DNA of 64,000 nucleotides from Castellaniella sp. Its GTDB lineage: Bacteria; Pseudomonadota; Gammaproteobacteria; Burkholderiales; Burkholderiaceae_B. The notes below the pieces were generated by a model. It searched no databases, was not told the origin of the DNA, and saw only the letters and a program-made list of their open reading frames with translations. Location of the stretch: assembly GCA_019104865.1 (NCBI GenBank), contig JAHRWZ010000008.1, positions 62,001 through 126,000 of the forward strand, in the 5' to 3' direction. The position numbers and the translations under genes are program-made. Shown here piece after piece: positions 46,031 through 55,840 of the stretch; positions within the stretch are counted from its first letter, which is position 1, and each line of letters opens with the position of its first letter.

Positions 46031-46198
46031 AGTAATAAGACTCCCGGGGCCGGAAAAAGTTGCGTCGGGATGCGGTTCACGCAGCCCGGATATTGCCGGG
46101 CAACAGCGGCATCGTCGTGTCCATATCGGGGTCAATCTACGGATTTCCAGGGGAATCCGCTATGCTTCTGGTATCGATAGTTTTCATTCGGACCCCCC

Positions 46199-47284
46199 AT
46201 GAGCACCACTTCCCAGGACATCCGCTCGGCTTTGTCGCGGGTGATCAATCCCGATACCCGGAAAACGCTGGCGGTGACCGACGCCGATCTGCGGATCGCT
46301 GCGGCGGGCGATGCATTTGATATCACTGTAACCCTCGGCTACCCGGTATTCAATGGCGAGCAGCCTTTGCGCCAGGCGATCCAGGATGCGCTGGCGGGGG
46401 CCGGCATCCGGCTGGGGGCCCTGAACTTTGATACGCGGATCGTCACCCATGCGGTGCAGCGCGGCTTGCGGCCCCTGGACAGCGTGCGCAACATCATCGC
46501 GGTGGCCTCGGGCAAGGGCGGGGTGGGCAAAAGCACCACGGCCGTCAACCTGGCGCTGGCCCTGCAAGCCCAGGGCGCGCGGGTCGGCCTGCTGGATGCC
46601 GACATCTATGGTCCCAGCGTCCCCATCATGCTGGGGCTGTCGGGCAAGCCCAAAAGCGCCGACGGCAAAACCATGGAACCCATGATTGGCCATGGCCTGC
46701 AGTCCAATTCCATCGGCTTCCTGATGGACGACGACGGGCCGGCCATCTGGCGTGGCCCGATGGTCACCCAGGCGCTCACGCAGCTGCTGTCGCTCACGAA
46801 TTGGAACAATCTGGATTATCTGATCGTGGACATGCCGCCCGGAACGGGCGATATTGCGCTCACTATGGCGCAAAAGGTCCCGCTGACGGGGGCGGTGATC
46901 GTCACCACCCCGCAGGATCTGGCCCTGGCCGACGCCCGCAAGGGTCTGATCATGTTCCAGAAGGTGGATGTTCCAGTGCTGGGTATCGTCGAAAACATGT
47001 CGGTGCATGTGTGCTCGAATTGTGGGCATGTCGAACCGATTTTCGGGCAGGACGGCGGCCGCCAGCTGGCCGCCACCTACCACCTGCCTTGGCTGGGCGC
47101 CTTGCCGCTGCAGCTCGACATCCGCCAGGAAACCGACTCCGGGCGCCCCAGCGTCGTGGCCTCCCCCGATGGCAAGGCGGCCCAGCTCTATCATCAGATC
47201 GCTCATCAACTCGCCGTTCATGTCGCGGGGCAGCCGCTGGATGATTCCGGCGTACGCCCCAAGGTCGTGGCGCGCAAGACCTGA
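46199..47284 (+). CDS. Iron-sulfur cluster carrier Mrp/ApbC (ParA-type ATPase)
   Basis: This 361-residue protein carries and transfers 4Fe-4S clusters. The N-terminal DUF59/MIP18-like domain (about 1-90) is followed by the ATPase domain with the deviant Walker A ASGKGGVGKSTT (about 103-114), DADIYGPSVPIMLG, DMPPGTGD and the dimer-bridging cluster motif C272-x2-C275 (VCSNCGH). Its stop overlaps the tamA start by one base (TGATG). The mrp-metG neighbourhood is common in proteobacteria. Confidence 0.95.
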   Translation: MSTTSQDIRSALSRVINPDTRKTLAVTDADLRIAAAGDAFDITVTLGYPVFNGEQPLRQAIQDALAGAGIRLGALNFDTRIVTHAVQRGLRPLDSVRNIIAVASGKGGVGKSTTAVNLALALQAQGARVGLLDADIYGPSVPIMLGLSGKPKSADGKTMEPMIGHGLQSNSIGFLMDDDGPAIWRGPMVTQALTQLLSLTNWNNLDYLIVDMPPGTGDIALTMAQKVPLTGAVIVTTPQDLALADARKGLIMFQKVDVPVLGIVENMSVHVCSNCGHVEPIFGQDGGRQLAATYHLPWLGALPLQLDIRQETDSGRPSVVASPDGKAAQLYHQIAHQLAVHVAGQPLDDSGVRPKVVARKT

Positions 47285-49227
47285 TGCCCCGGGATGTCCT
47301 GAGCCAGTCCGCCCGGTCGTTGCTTTCCCGCCAAGGGGGCGGCAAGCGCGGGTGGCGCGTCAGGACATCGTTCGTGGATCCGCGCCTGGTGGTGCTGTGG
47401 GTGGGGCTGGCCCTGTGCCGGCCCGCGCTGGCGGTGCCCCCCGAGGTCATCATCGATCCCGGCGGCGCACCTCCTAAAGTCCTGCAGGCGATCACTCAGG
47501 CGGTCGGCGCCATCACGCGGCTGGCCGAAGACCAGGACGTTCGCGAGGTCTCCCGTCTGCGGCGGCGCGCTTGGGAAGCCGCGCAGGCCGCACTGCGGAC
47601 CCAGGGGTATTTCGGCGCCACCGTCACGCTGGACGTGTCCGGGGGGGCGCCAGGGGGCGGAGAATTCTGGGACATCACGATCGAGCCCGGTACCCGGGCC
47701 CGGGTGCGAAGTTTCGGGCTGTCTTTCCAGGGCGCGTTGGCCGCGCCGGCCTACGTGGCACGGCGCGAGGCGCTGAAGAAAGACTGGCTGCTCAAGCCGG
47801 GCATGCCCTTCATCAACGACGACTGGAGCAGCGCCAAATCGGGTCTGCTCGATGCCGTGACCGAGCACGATTTTTATTACGGACGCCTTGACCCGACCCG
47901 CGCAGTGGTCGACCCGCAAGCGGCGCAGGCCGATCTTTCCGTGACGGTGGACAGCGGTCCGCCGGTGCGCCTGGGGAATCTGCAGGTCATCGGTCTGAAA
48001 CGTGTCCCCGAATCCCTGATCCGCCGCTATGTCCAGTACGAACCGGGCGATCCCTACGATCAGCGGCAGCTGGAAGACTGGCAGCAGGCGCTGCAGTCCA
48101 CGACGTTCTTTCGGGGGGCTTTCGTGACGCTGGCCGATGGCGCGACCGGTGAGGCCTCGGCGGGTGCCGCGGGGCAGGCGCCCCATGCCGGTGCCGGGCC
48201 TGTCACACCGGCGCCGGGGCAGACATCCCGTCCGTCAGGAGACGCGCCGGTGACGCTGCCAGTGCGTGTTCAGGTCACCGAGGCGCCTGCCCGCCATGTC
48301 AGTGGGTCTCTGGGCGCCGACAGCGACCATGGCGTGCGGGTCGAGGGTTTGTACCGCCAGAACGTGGTCCATGGCCTGCCGGTCTGGATCGAAACCGGGG
48401 CGGGTGTGGATATCGACCGCCAGCGTGCGTTTTTCGACGTCCACCTGCCCCCCGCCAGCGATGGCAACAAGGACAGCGTGGGCGTGCTGTACGACCATTC
48501 CGACATCCGCGGGCTGGAAAACAGCCGCACCGGGCTGGGCTGGAAACGCACCCAGCAGCGCAAGGCGGCGGGCGCCAGCCGGGTCGAATACGAGGTGACC
48601 TGGGGGGCGCTGGTCGCCTACGACAAGACTCGGATTTCAGGGGCGAACAAATACGAGGTCCCCAGCTGGGCGGCAACCTGGCAATGGCTGCGGCGCGACG
48701 TCAACGCGAAATACGATCCGCGCGAGGGCAACCTGGTCGAATTCGGACTGGGCGTGGGGACCACGCTGGACACGGGCAAGGCCTTTTACCGCAGCAGTCT
48801 GCGTGCCCAGCAATGGTGGCCGATTGGCGATCGTGACGTGCTGACCGTGCGCGGCGAGATCGGCAAGGTCTGGTCGCATACCGATCGTCTGCCCCAGGAT
48901 TTTTCCTGGCGCACCGGCGGTTCGCGCAGCATCCGGGGATACCGCTATGACAGCATCGGCCTGCAGCGTGGCGATGCGGTGATCGGCGCGCCCGTGCTGG
49001 GGGTGGCCGGTATCGAATACACCCACTATTTCACGGAATTGCTCGGGGCCAACGTATTCATCGATGCCGGCGATGCCGCGCCGTCCTTCAAGGATTTCAG
49101 CTGGCATCTGGGCTATGGCGTGGGGCTGGCGGTGCGCACCCCGGCCGGGCCCTTCAACGTCGATGTCGCCTGGGCCCAGAAGGATCAGCGCCTGCGGCTG
49201 CAGTTCTCTCTGGGGATCGCGTTTTGA
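47284..49227 (+). CDS. tamA: Translocation and assembly module outer-membrane protein TamA
   Basis: The 647-residue Omp85-family protein has a signal-anchor-like N-terminus (hydrophobic stretch LVVLWVGLALC, cleavage probably after RPALA). POTRA domains follow (about 60-285), then a Gly/Ala/Pro/Thr-rich linker (about 286-325) and a 16-strand barrel ending in a Phe (LQFSLGIAF), the BAM recognition signal. GGSRSIRGYRYDSIG is the conserved L6-loop motif. The TGATG overlap with mrp and TTGA overlap with tamB make one transcript. It helps insert autotransporters and other outer-membrane proteins. Confidence 0.93.
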   Translation: MPRDVLSQSARSLLSRQGGGKRGWRVRTSFVDPRLVVLWVGLALCRPALAVPPEVIIDPGGAPPKVLQAITQAVGAITRLAEDQDVREVSRLRRRAWEAAQAALRTQGYFGATVTLDVSGGAPGGGEFWDITIEPGTRARVRSFGLSFQGALAAPAYVARREALKKDWLLKPGMPFINDDWSSAKSGLLDAVTEHDFYYGRLDPTRAVVDPQAAQADLSVTVDSGPPVRLGNLQVIGLKRVPESLIRRYVQYEPGDPYDQRQLEDWQQALQSTTFFRGAFVTLADGATGEASAGAAGQAPHAGAGPVTPAPGQTSRPSGDAPVTLPVRVQVTEAPARHVSGSLGADSDHGVRVEGLYRQNVVHGLPVWIETGAGVDIDRQRAFFDVHLPPASDGNKDSVGVLYDHSDIRGLENSRTGLGWKRTQQRKAAGASRVEYEVTWGALVAYDKTRISGANKYEVPSWAATWQWLRRDVNAKYDPREGNLVEFGLGVGTTLDTGKAFYRSSLRAQQWWPIGDRDVLTVRGEIGKVWSHTDRLPQDFSWRTGGSRSIRGYRYDSIGLQRGDAVIGAPVLGVAGIEYTHYFTELLGANVFIDAGDAAPSFKDFSWHLGYGVGLAVRTPAGPFNVDVAWAQKDQRLRLQFSLGIAF

Positions 49228-52200
49228 ACCCCGGGAAATGGATCCTTCGCCGTTGCTGGCGGGGCCTGCGGGTCTTCGGGTTGTGGGGACTGCCGCCGCT
49301 GGTGGCGGCGCTGGTACTGCTTCTGGGATTTGCCTGGTGGTGCGTCGACAGTCAGTCCGGCACCCGGTGGCTGTTGCGCACGGCGGCCGCCCAGTTCGAC
49401 GGCCAGGTCCAGGGCGTGCGTGGATCCATCCGCGATGGCCTGTACGTCGAAGGCCTGACGCTGTCTTTGCCGGACGCCGACATCCGGATCGTGGGTCTGC
49501 ACCTGAAGGCGCTGTGGTCGGAACTCCGGGATCGCCGTCTGCACATCAACGACCTGTCGGCTGTGCGCGTGGACGTGGCGGTGCGGACGCCACCGGCCGC
49601 CGCGCCGGCGTCGTCCGCACCCTTTCGCATGCCGGCGCTGCCGCTGAGCCTGCGGGTGGACCGTTTGTCGCTGGGGGGGCTGGGCCTGACGGTCGATGGG
49701 GAGAAGCCGCCGGTCGATCTGCTGTCCCTGTCCACAGCGCTGACCCTGGATGCGCGGACGGCCACCGTGATGCTGGACGAACTGCGGGTGGCGCACGACG
49801 ACACGCTGCTGTCGTTCAATGGCAACCTGGCCCTGCGCGGGCTGGCACAGCCCTGGCCCTTCGAGCTGAATCTGCATGGGTCGGCGCAGGACCGAAGTGC
49901 GCACTCCCCGGTGTGCCTCCGGCGGATTTCGCAAGGGCCGGAAGCCGTCAGCCAACCCTGCCGCGTCGATCTGGACCTGCGGCTGGCGGGGACGCCGGAT
50001 GCCTTTCATCTGCGAGCCAATGCCCAGGGTCAGGGCCTGACGCTCAAGGCGGATGCGGACATCCTTCCGACGCAGACGTTTCCGCTCGGGACCACCCAGG
50101 TCGAGCTGACCCTGCCGGATCAGGCGGGCCTGACGCTGAACGTCCGGCCCGGACAGCCGGATGCCGATGGTCTGCGGCCGCTACAGGCCGTGTTCGAGGC
50201 CCGGCAACTGGTCCTTACCCCCTGGCTGCCCAGGGAACTCGGGCCGTCGAGGCTGGATGTGCAGGGCGAACTGCGGGCGCGTCTGACGGGCGACCACCAG
50301 CTTCAGGACGCGGGGCTGACGGTCGCCGTGGACAAATCCAGCCGCTGGAACGGTCAGCCGCTGGCTGGTCATCTGCGGCTGGCCAGACTCTTCCGGGCGC
50401 AGGGGCCGCTGTTGGACGTGGCGGCTGGGGCGCCCCTGAATCCGCTGGAGATCCGGGCCGATGGCCTGGATGTCGCGCTCGATCTCGGCCGCGATCGTAT
50501 CCGGCTGGCCGGCAGTATGTCGGCCGATCACAGCCGGCTGAAGCTCGATGCGGGTTTGCCGTCGCTGGCGGCCGTGTGGCCTGGGCTGCCTGGAAGCGCC
50601 GAACTCAAACTGGATGCCGATGGCTCGCCCGCCCGGCATCGGGCGTCCCTGCAGGGCCGCTATGTGCCGGACGCCTCGCGCGCGGACATCCCCGGCAGCG
50701 CGCCGGTGGATTTGCAACTGGCGCTTCAGGGGGACTGGTCATCGGACAAGGGCTGGCAGGGGCGGATCTCGGGGCTGCAGGTTCGTCATGCCGGTGCGCA
50801 GCTGCGCAGCGAGGGCGCGATCCCGGTGATGTTGTCCATGGTTGCTGACGGCCTATCGGCAAGCGGCACCAGCCGCCCGGAGGTGCTGCGCTGGCAGGTC
50901 GGCCAGGCGTTGCTGGACCTGTCACTGGACGGACAGACGTTGTTGCAGGTGCGGCATCAGGCATCCGGCGGGCAGGCCGGCAAGTGGGATACCCGAGGCC
51001 GGATTGATCCGCTGACGGTGACGCCCGAACGCATCATGCGGATCCAGTCCTGGCTAGGCAAGGCCGGGCAGCGGACAGGCGGAGTACGAACGGCGCTGTC
51101 GGAGCAGGCGCAACGCAGCCGGCTGGACCTGCGGCTGGACTGGGACCTGAAATTCGCCGGCGCGCTCGCGGGCGACATCCATCTGACGCGCCAGAATGGC
51201 GAACTGATCGTGCCGGGCGACGTGCCCATCCACTTGAAACTGGATACCGCGCGCCTGGACGTGGCGATCAGGCCGACGGCGGCCACAGTCAGCCGGGCGG
51301 CGCTGGATCTGCAGGTCGTGACGCGGGACATGGGGAGCATGCGCCTGCGCGCCGATACGCCGATCCACGGCATGCCGGGCGGGGGACTGGGCGTGCGGCC
51401 GCAGGACGAGAAGCACATCCACCTGGAAGCCCAGTCCGAGGACCTGTCCTGGGTCAACCTGCTGTTGGGCGGGGCCGCCGAGATCGGCGGAACAGTGCAT
51501 GCCGATATTCAGGGGCGCAGCCAGCCCAATGGCCGCTGGGTGCTGACGGGGCCGCTGCGTGGCGAGAACCTGCGCCTGCTGATGGTGGACCAAGGGGTGC
51601 GGCTGCTCGACGGCACCCTGCAGGCGCATTTCGATGGCATGCAGGTGGTGCTCGACCATTTGCGGTTTCCGGCGGTGCGCCGTGTGACACCCAAAGAGTG
51701 GCGGACCGCGACCTGGGTGGCGGAAAATCCCGATGCTCAGAACGGCGACCTGGATGTCACCGGTCAATGGGACCTGTCCGCGCAGCAGGGGCAGGTCAAT
51801 GTCGCCTTTCGCCGCTACCCGATTCTGCAGCGTTCCGACCGCTACGCCATGATCACGGGCGACCTGCAGGTGCGAGCGACATTGCCGCAGATCGACCTGA
51901 CGGGCAAGATCGTGGCCGACGCGGGCTGGTTCGACCTGGACATGCTCAGCAACATTCCCTCGCTCGACAGCGATGTGGTGATCCTCGAGCCGGGGCAAAA
52001 GGCGCCGGTGCCGGCTGCGCCGCCTCTGGACGTACGCGCCGACCTGGCCATCGATCTGGGGCCGCGCTTCTATTTGACCGGATATGGCGTGAATTCCGGC
52101 CTGATCGGCCGCCTGGATCTGCGACTGCGCGAGGGCAAGCTGACCGCCCTGGGCGCGCTGCGCACCCGGGGCGGGTCGATCGATGCGTACGGCCAGCATC

Positions 52201-52781
52201 TGCAGCTGCGTCGCGGCACGGTGACGTTCCAGGGCGACATCGCCAATCCGGTGCTGGACATCCAGGCCTTGCGCACCGACGTGGCCGTGCAGGCGGGTGT
52301 GCAGGTGGCCGGCACCGCACGGCGGCCGCGCATCGATCTGGTCTCGATTCCGGTCGTCAGCGAAACCGAAAAACTCACGTGGCTGCTGCTGGGGCATGGC
52401 CCTGATGAGGGGGGTGGGGACATGTCGCTGCTCTTTTCCGTGGGCAGTTCCTTCCTGTCGGGCGGCGAGCCGTTCTACAAGCGCTTCGGTCTGGATGAGC
52501 TGAGCATGCGCACGGGCGAGCTGGGCAGCACGGGCAGCATCCTGCCGGTGCAAAGCGTGGTCAGCGGCCTGGATACTGCGGCAAGCCCCATCGAACAGCG
52601 CTTCGTGGTCGCCAGCAAGACATTGAGCGAGAACCTGAAGATCAGCGCGGAACAGGCGCTGGCGCAGACGGGAACCGTCGCGCGCCTGAGCTATCGGCTG
52701 ATGCGCGGCCTGCAGGCGGAGGCGACGGTCGGCACGGTCAGCGGCCTGGCGCTGGTGTATCGCTGGTTCTCGATGGATTGA
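49224..52781 (+). CDS. tamB: Translocation and assembly module inner-membrane protein TamB
   Basis: The 1185-residue AsmA-like protein has an N-terminal membrane anchor (LWGLPPLVAALVLLLGFAWW), a very long periplasmic beta-taco body, and a C-terminal TamB/DUF490 domain that ends MRGLQAEATVGTVSGLALVYRW, the part that meets TamA. The start appears to be TTG at 49224, overlapping the tamA stop (TTGA) with GGGGA upstream; no ATG is in frame nearby. It is slightly shorter than E. coli TamB (1259). It likely also bridges phospholipids to the outer membrane. Confidence 0.93.
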   Translation: MNPGKWILRRCWRGLRVFGLWGLPPLVAALVLLLGFAWWCVDSQSGTRWLLRTAAAQFDGQVQGVRGSIRDGLYVEGLTLSLPDADIRIVGLHLKALWSELRDRRLHINDLSAVRVDVAVRTPPAAAPASSAPFRMPALPLSLRVDRLSLGGLGLTVDGEKPPVDLLSLSTALTLDARTATVMLDELRVAHDDTLLSFNGNLALRGLAQPWPFELNLHGSAQDRSAHSPVCLRRISQGPEAVSQPCRVDLDLRLAGTPDAFHLRANAQGQGLTLKADADILPTQTFPLGTTQVELTLPDQAGLTLNVRPGQPDADGLRPLQAVFEARQLVLTPWLPRELGPSRLDVQGELRARLTGDHQLQDAGLTVAVDKSSRWNGQPLAGHLRLARLFRAQGPLLDVAAGAPLNPLEIRADGLDVALDLGRDRIRLAGSMSADHSRLKLDAGLPSLAAVWPGLPGSAELKLDADGSPARHRASLQGRYVPDASRADIPGSAPVDLQLALQGDWSSDKGWQGRISGLQVRHAGAQLRSEGAIPVMLSMVADGLSASGTSRPEVLRWQVGQALLDLSLDGQTLLQVRHQASGGQAGKWDTRGRIDPLTVTPERIMRIQSWLGKAGQRTGGVRTALSEQAQRSRLDLRLDWDLKFAGALAGDIHLTRQNGELIVPGDVPIHLKLDTARLDVAIRPTAATVSRAALDLQVVTRDMGSMRLRADTPIHGMPGGGLGVRPQDEKHIHLEAQSEDLSWVNLLLGGAAEIGGTVHADIQGRSQPNGRWVLTGPLRGENLRLLMVDQGVRLLDGTLQAHFDGMQVVLDHLRFPAVRRVTPKEWRTATWVAENPDAQNGDLDVTGQWDLSAQQGQVNVAFRRYPILQRSDRYAMITGDLQVRATLPQIDLTGKIVADAGWFDLDMLSNIPSLDSDVVILEPGQKAPVPAAPPLDVRADLAIDLGPRFYLTGYGVNSGLIGRLDLRLREGKLTALGALRTRGGSIDAYGQHLQLRRGTVTFQGDIANPVLDIQALRTDVAVQAGVQVAGTARRPRIDLVSIPVVSETEKLTWLLLGHGPDEGGGDMSLLFSVGSSFLSGGEPFYKRFGLDELSMRTGELGSTGSILPVQSVVSGLDTAASPIEQRFVVASKTLSENLKISAEQALAQTGTVARLSYRLMRGLQAEATVGTVSGLALVYRWFSMD

Positions 52782-52877
52782 CCCTATCAGTCGCCGGAAT
52801 CACACATCGGTGCCGGATCGGGTTCGACGGACCTGGATTTTCTCTTAAAATACCGCAACATTGCATCGAGGGTGTCC

Positions 52878-53441
52878 ATGAGCATCAAGAACGACCGCTG
52901 GATCCGCAGCGCGGCGCAGGCCGGCATGATAGAGCCTTTCGAGCCCGGGCAGGTGCGCACGGTCAATGGCCAGAAGATCGTCAGCTATGGCACCAGCAGC
53001 TATGGCTACGACGTGCGCTGCGCGCGCGAATTCAAGATCTTCACGAACATCAATTCCTCGATTGTGGACCCGAAGGCCTTCGATGCCAGGTCCTTTGTGG
53101 ATTTCGAAGGCGATGTGTGCATGATCCCGCCGAATTCCTTCGCTCTGGCGCGCACGGTCGAATATTTCCGCATCCCGCGCACCGTGCTGACGGTCTGCCT
53201 GGGGAAAAGCACCTATGCCCGCTGCGGCATCATCGTCAACGTCACACCGTTGGAACCCGAATGGGAAGGCCATGTGACGCTGGAATTTTCCAATACCACT
53301 CCGCTGCCTGCGAAAATCTACGCCGGCGAGGGTTGCGCCCAGATGCTGTTCTTCGAAAGCGACGAAGTCTGCGAGACCTCGTATGCGGATCGGGGCGGCA
53401 AATATCAGGGGCAACAAGGGGTGACGCTGCCGCGCACCTAG
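52878..53441 (+). CDS. dcd: dCTP deaminase
   Basis: This 187-residue trimeric enzyme deaminates dCTP to dUTP, feeding dTMP synthesis. Motifs are [17 protein letters not shown], the [19 protein letters not shown] active-site segment with catalytic Glu in [13 protein letters not shown], and the C-terminal [15 protein letters not shown]. It matches the 188-residue proteobacterial form. I use the ATG at 52878 with GAGGG upstream rather than the GTG at 52872. It is 96 bp downstream of tamB. Confidence 0.97.
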   Translation: MSIKNDRWIRSAAQAGMIEPFEPGQVRTVNGQKIVSYGTSSYGYDVRCAREFKIFTNINSSIVDPKAFDARSFVDFEGDVCMIPPNSFALARTVEYFRIPRTVLTVCLGKSTYARCGIIVNVTPLEPEWEGHVTLEFSNTTPLPAKIYAGEGCAQMLFFESDEVCETSYADRGGKYQGQQGVTLPRT

Positions 53442-53554
53442 TGTCCCGTCCGCACGCGGAACGGGAATGTTCTGAACGCTGAAAGTCCTTGGCGGGTGTC
53501 GCAAAGCCCGCCGAGGCGTTTCGGGTCGCACCCGCGGCCCTTACGGTGATTGCC

Positions 53555-55819
53555 ATGAAATTTCGCTTTCCCATCGTCATCATCGACGAAGACTATCGTT
53601 CCGAGAATGCCTCCGGATTCGGCATCCGGGCCCTGGCGTCCGCCATCGAGGCGGAAGGGGTGGAGGTTCTGGGCGTCACCAGTTATGGCGACCTCAGTTC
53701 GTTTGCGCAGCAGCAAAGCCGCGCCAGCGCCTTCATCCTGTCGATCGACGACGAAGAATTCGACGAGGATTCCCCGGAAGATGTCGCCAACGCGATCAAG
53801 AACCTGCGTTCCTTCATCGGCGAGCTGCGCTTTCGCAACGAGGACATCCCCATCTATCTGTATGGTGAAACCCGGACCTCGCAGCACATCCCCAACGACA
53901 TCCTGCGCGAACTGCACGGCTTCATCCACATGTTCGAGGACACGCCGGAATTCGTGGCGCGCCACATCATCCGCGAGGCCCGCGCCTATCTGGATAGCCT
54001 GGCGCCGCCGTTTTTCCGCGAACTGCTGGACTATGCCTCGGATGGGTCCTATTCTTGGCACTGCCCTGGGCACTCGGGCGGGGTGGCCTTCCTGAAGAGC
54101 CCGGTCGGGCAGATGTTCCACCAGTTCTTCGGCGAAAACATGCTGCGCGCCGACGTCTGCAATGCGGTCGACGAACTGGGACAGCTGCTGGATCACACGG
54201 GTCCGGTGGCCGAATCCGAAAAAAACGCGGCCCGCATCTTCCATGCGGATCACTGCTTCTTCGTCACCAATGGCACGTCCACATCCAACAAGATCGTCTG
54301 GCACGCTAACGTAGCGGCGGGCGACGTGGTCGTGGTGGACCGCAACTGCCACAAATCCGTCCTGCACGCCATCACCATGACGGGTGCAATCCCGGTGTTT
54401 CTGCGTCCCACGCGCAACCACCTGGGCATCATCGGGCCGATCCCGCTGGAAGAATTCGATCCGGAAAACATCCGGCGCAAAATCGAGGCCAACCCCTTTG
54501 CGCGGGAAGCCGTCAACAAGCGTCCCCGTATCCTGTCGCTGACCCAGAGCACCTATGACGGCGTGATCTACAACGTCGAGATGATCAAGGAAAAGCTGGG
54601 TTCGTACATCGACACCCTGCACTTCGACGAGGCGTGGCTGCCGCATGCCGCGTTCCATGAATTTTACGAGGACATGCACGCCATCGGGCCCAACCGCCCG
54701 CGCAGCCACGACACGATGATCTATGCGACGCACTCCACGCACAAGCTGCTGGCGGGCCTGTCGCAGGCGTCCCAGATCGTGGTGCAGGATTCGGAAACCC
54801 GCAAGCTGGATCGCAACATCTTCAATGAAGCCTTCCTGATGCACACCTCGACCTCGCCGCAGTACGCCATCATTGCGTCCTGCGACGTGGCGGCGGCCAT
54901 GATGGAACCCCCCGGCGGCACCGCGCTGGTCGAGGAATCCATCCGCGAGGCGCTGGACTTTCGTCGCGCCATGCGCAAGGTCGAATCCGAATTCGGTAAG
55001 AACGATTGGTGGTTCAAGGTCTGGGGGCCCAACCGCCTGGTGCCCGAAGGCATCGGTAACCGTGAAGACTGGATCCTGGGCTCGGGCGACGAATGGCATG
55101 GCTTCGGCGATCTGGCCGAGGGTTTCAACATGCTCGACCCGATCAAGGCCACCGTCGTCACGCCGGGCCTGGACATTTCGGGGACGTTCGCCGACTCCGG
55201 GATTCCGGCGGCGCTCGTGTCCCGCTATCTGGTGGAACATGGCGTGGTGGTCGAAAAGACCGGCCTCTATTCCTTCTTCATCCTGTTCACCATCGGCATC
55301 ACCAAGGGCCGCTGGAACACGCTGCTGACCGCGCTGCAGCAGTTCAAGGACGACTACGACCGCAATCAGCCATTGTGGCGCGTGCTGCCCGAATTCAACC
55401 GCGCGCACAAGCGCTACGAGCGCATGGGTCTGCGCGATCTGTGCCAGGAGATCCACGAGGCCTACCGCCATTACGATTTCGCGCGCCTGACCACGCGGGT
55501 GTATCTCAGCGACATGGTCCCGGCCATGCGCCCGGCCGATGCCTATGCGCGCATGGCGCACCGCGAGGTCGAACGAGTGCGGGTCGAACACCTGGAAGGC
55601 CGCGTCACCGGCGTTCTGCTGACCCCGTACCCGCCGGGCATCCCTCTGCTGATCCCGGGCGAACGCTTCAACCGCGACATCGTCGATTACCTGAAGTTCA
55701 CCCAGGAATTCAACCAGCAGTTCCCGGGCTTTGAAACGGATGTTCATGGCCTGGCCTACGAGACCGACGAACAAGGCCTGCGGCACTATTACGTGGATTG
55801 CATCCGCGAGCAAGACTGA
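53555..55819 (+). CDS. Arginine/lysine/ornithine decarboxylase (group III, biodegradative type)
   Basis: This 754-residue PLP enzyme of fold type I has an N-terminal response-regulator-like wing domain (about 1-125). The large core follows, with PLP Lys K397 (THSTHKLLAGLSQAS) and HFDEAW. The C-terminal domain contains TPYPPGIPLLIPGE. Length equals AdiA (755), but the same family includes LdcC, CadA and SpeF, so the substrate is undecided. No antiporter gene is adjacent, which argues against a classic acid-resistance pair. The ATG at 53555 aligns with the family; a longer frame adds 22 residues. Confidence 0.93.
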   Translation: MKFRFPIVIIDEDYRSENASGFGIRALASAIEAEGVEVLGVTSYGDLSSFAQQQSRASAFILSIDDEEFDEDSPEDVANAIKNLRSFIGELRFRNEDIPIYLYGETRTSQHIPNDILRELHGFIHMFEDTPEFVARHIIREARAYLDSLAPPFFRELLDYASDGSYSWHCPGHSGGVAFLKSPVGQMFHQFFGENMLRADVCNAVDELGQLLDHTGPVAESEKNAARIFHADHCFFVTNGTSTSNKIVWHANVAAGDVVVVDRNCHKSVLHAITMTGAIPVFLRPTRNHLGIIGPIPLEEFDPENIRRKIEANPFAREAVNKRPRILSLTQSTYDGVIYNVEMIKEKLGSYIDTLHFDEAWLPHAAFHEFYEDMHAIGPNRPRSHDTMIYATHSTHKLLAGLSQASQIVVQDSETRKLDRNIFNEAFLMHTSTSPQYAIIASCDVAAAMMEPPGGTALVEESIREALDFRRAMRKVESEFGKNDWWFKVWGPNRLVPEGIGNREDWILGSGDEWHGFGDLAEGFNMLDPIKATVVTPGLDISGTFADSGIPAALVSRYLVEHGVVVEKTGLYSFFILFTIGITKGRWNTLLTALQQFKDDYDRNQPLWRVLPEFNRAHKRYERMGLRDLCQEIHEAYRHYDFARLTTRVYLSDMVPAMRPADAYARMAHREVERVRVEHLEGRVTGVLLTPYPPGIPLLIPGERFNRDIVDYLKFTQEFNQQFPGFETDVHGLAYETDEQGLRHYYVDCIREQD

Positions 55820-55840
55820 TTGGACGAACCCGGATATCCG

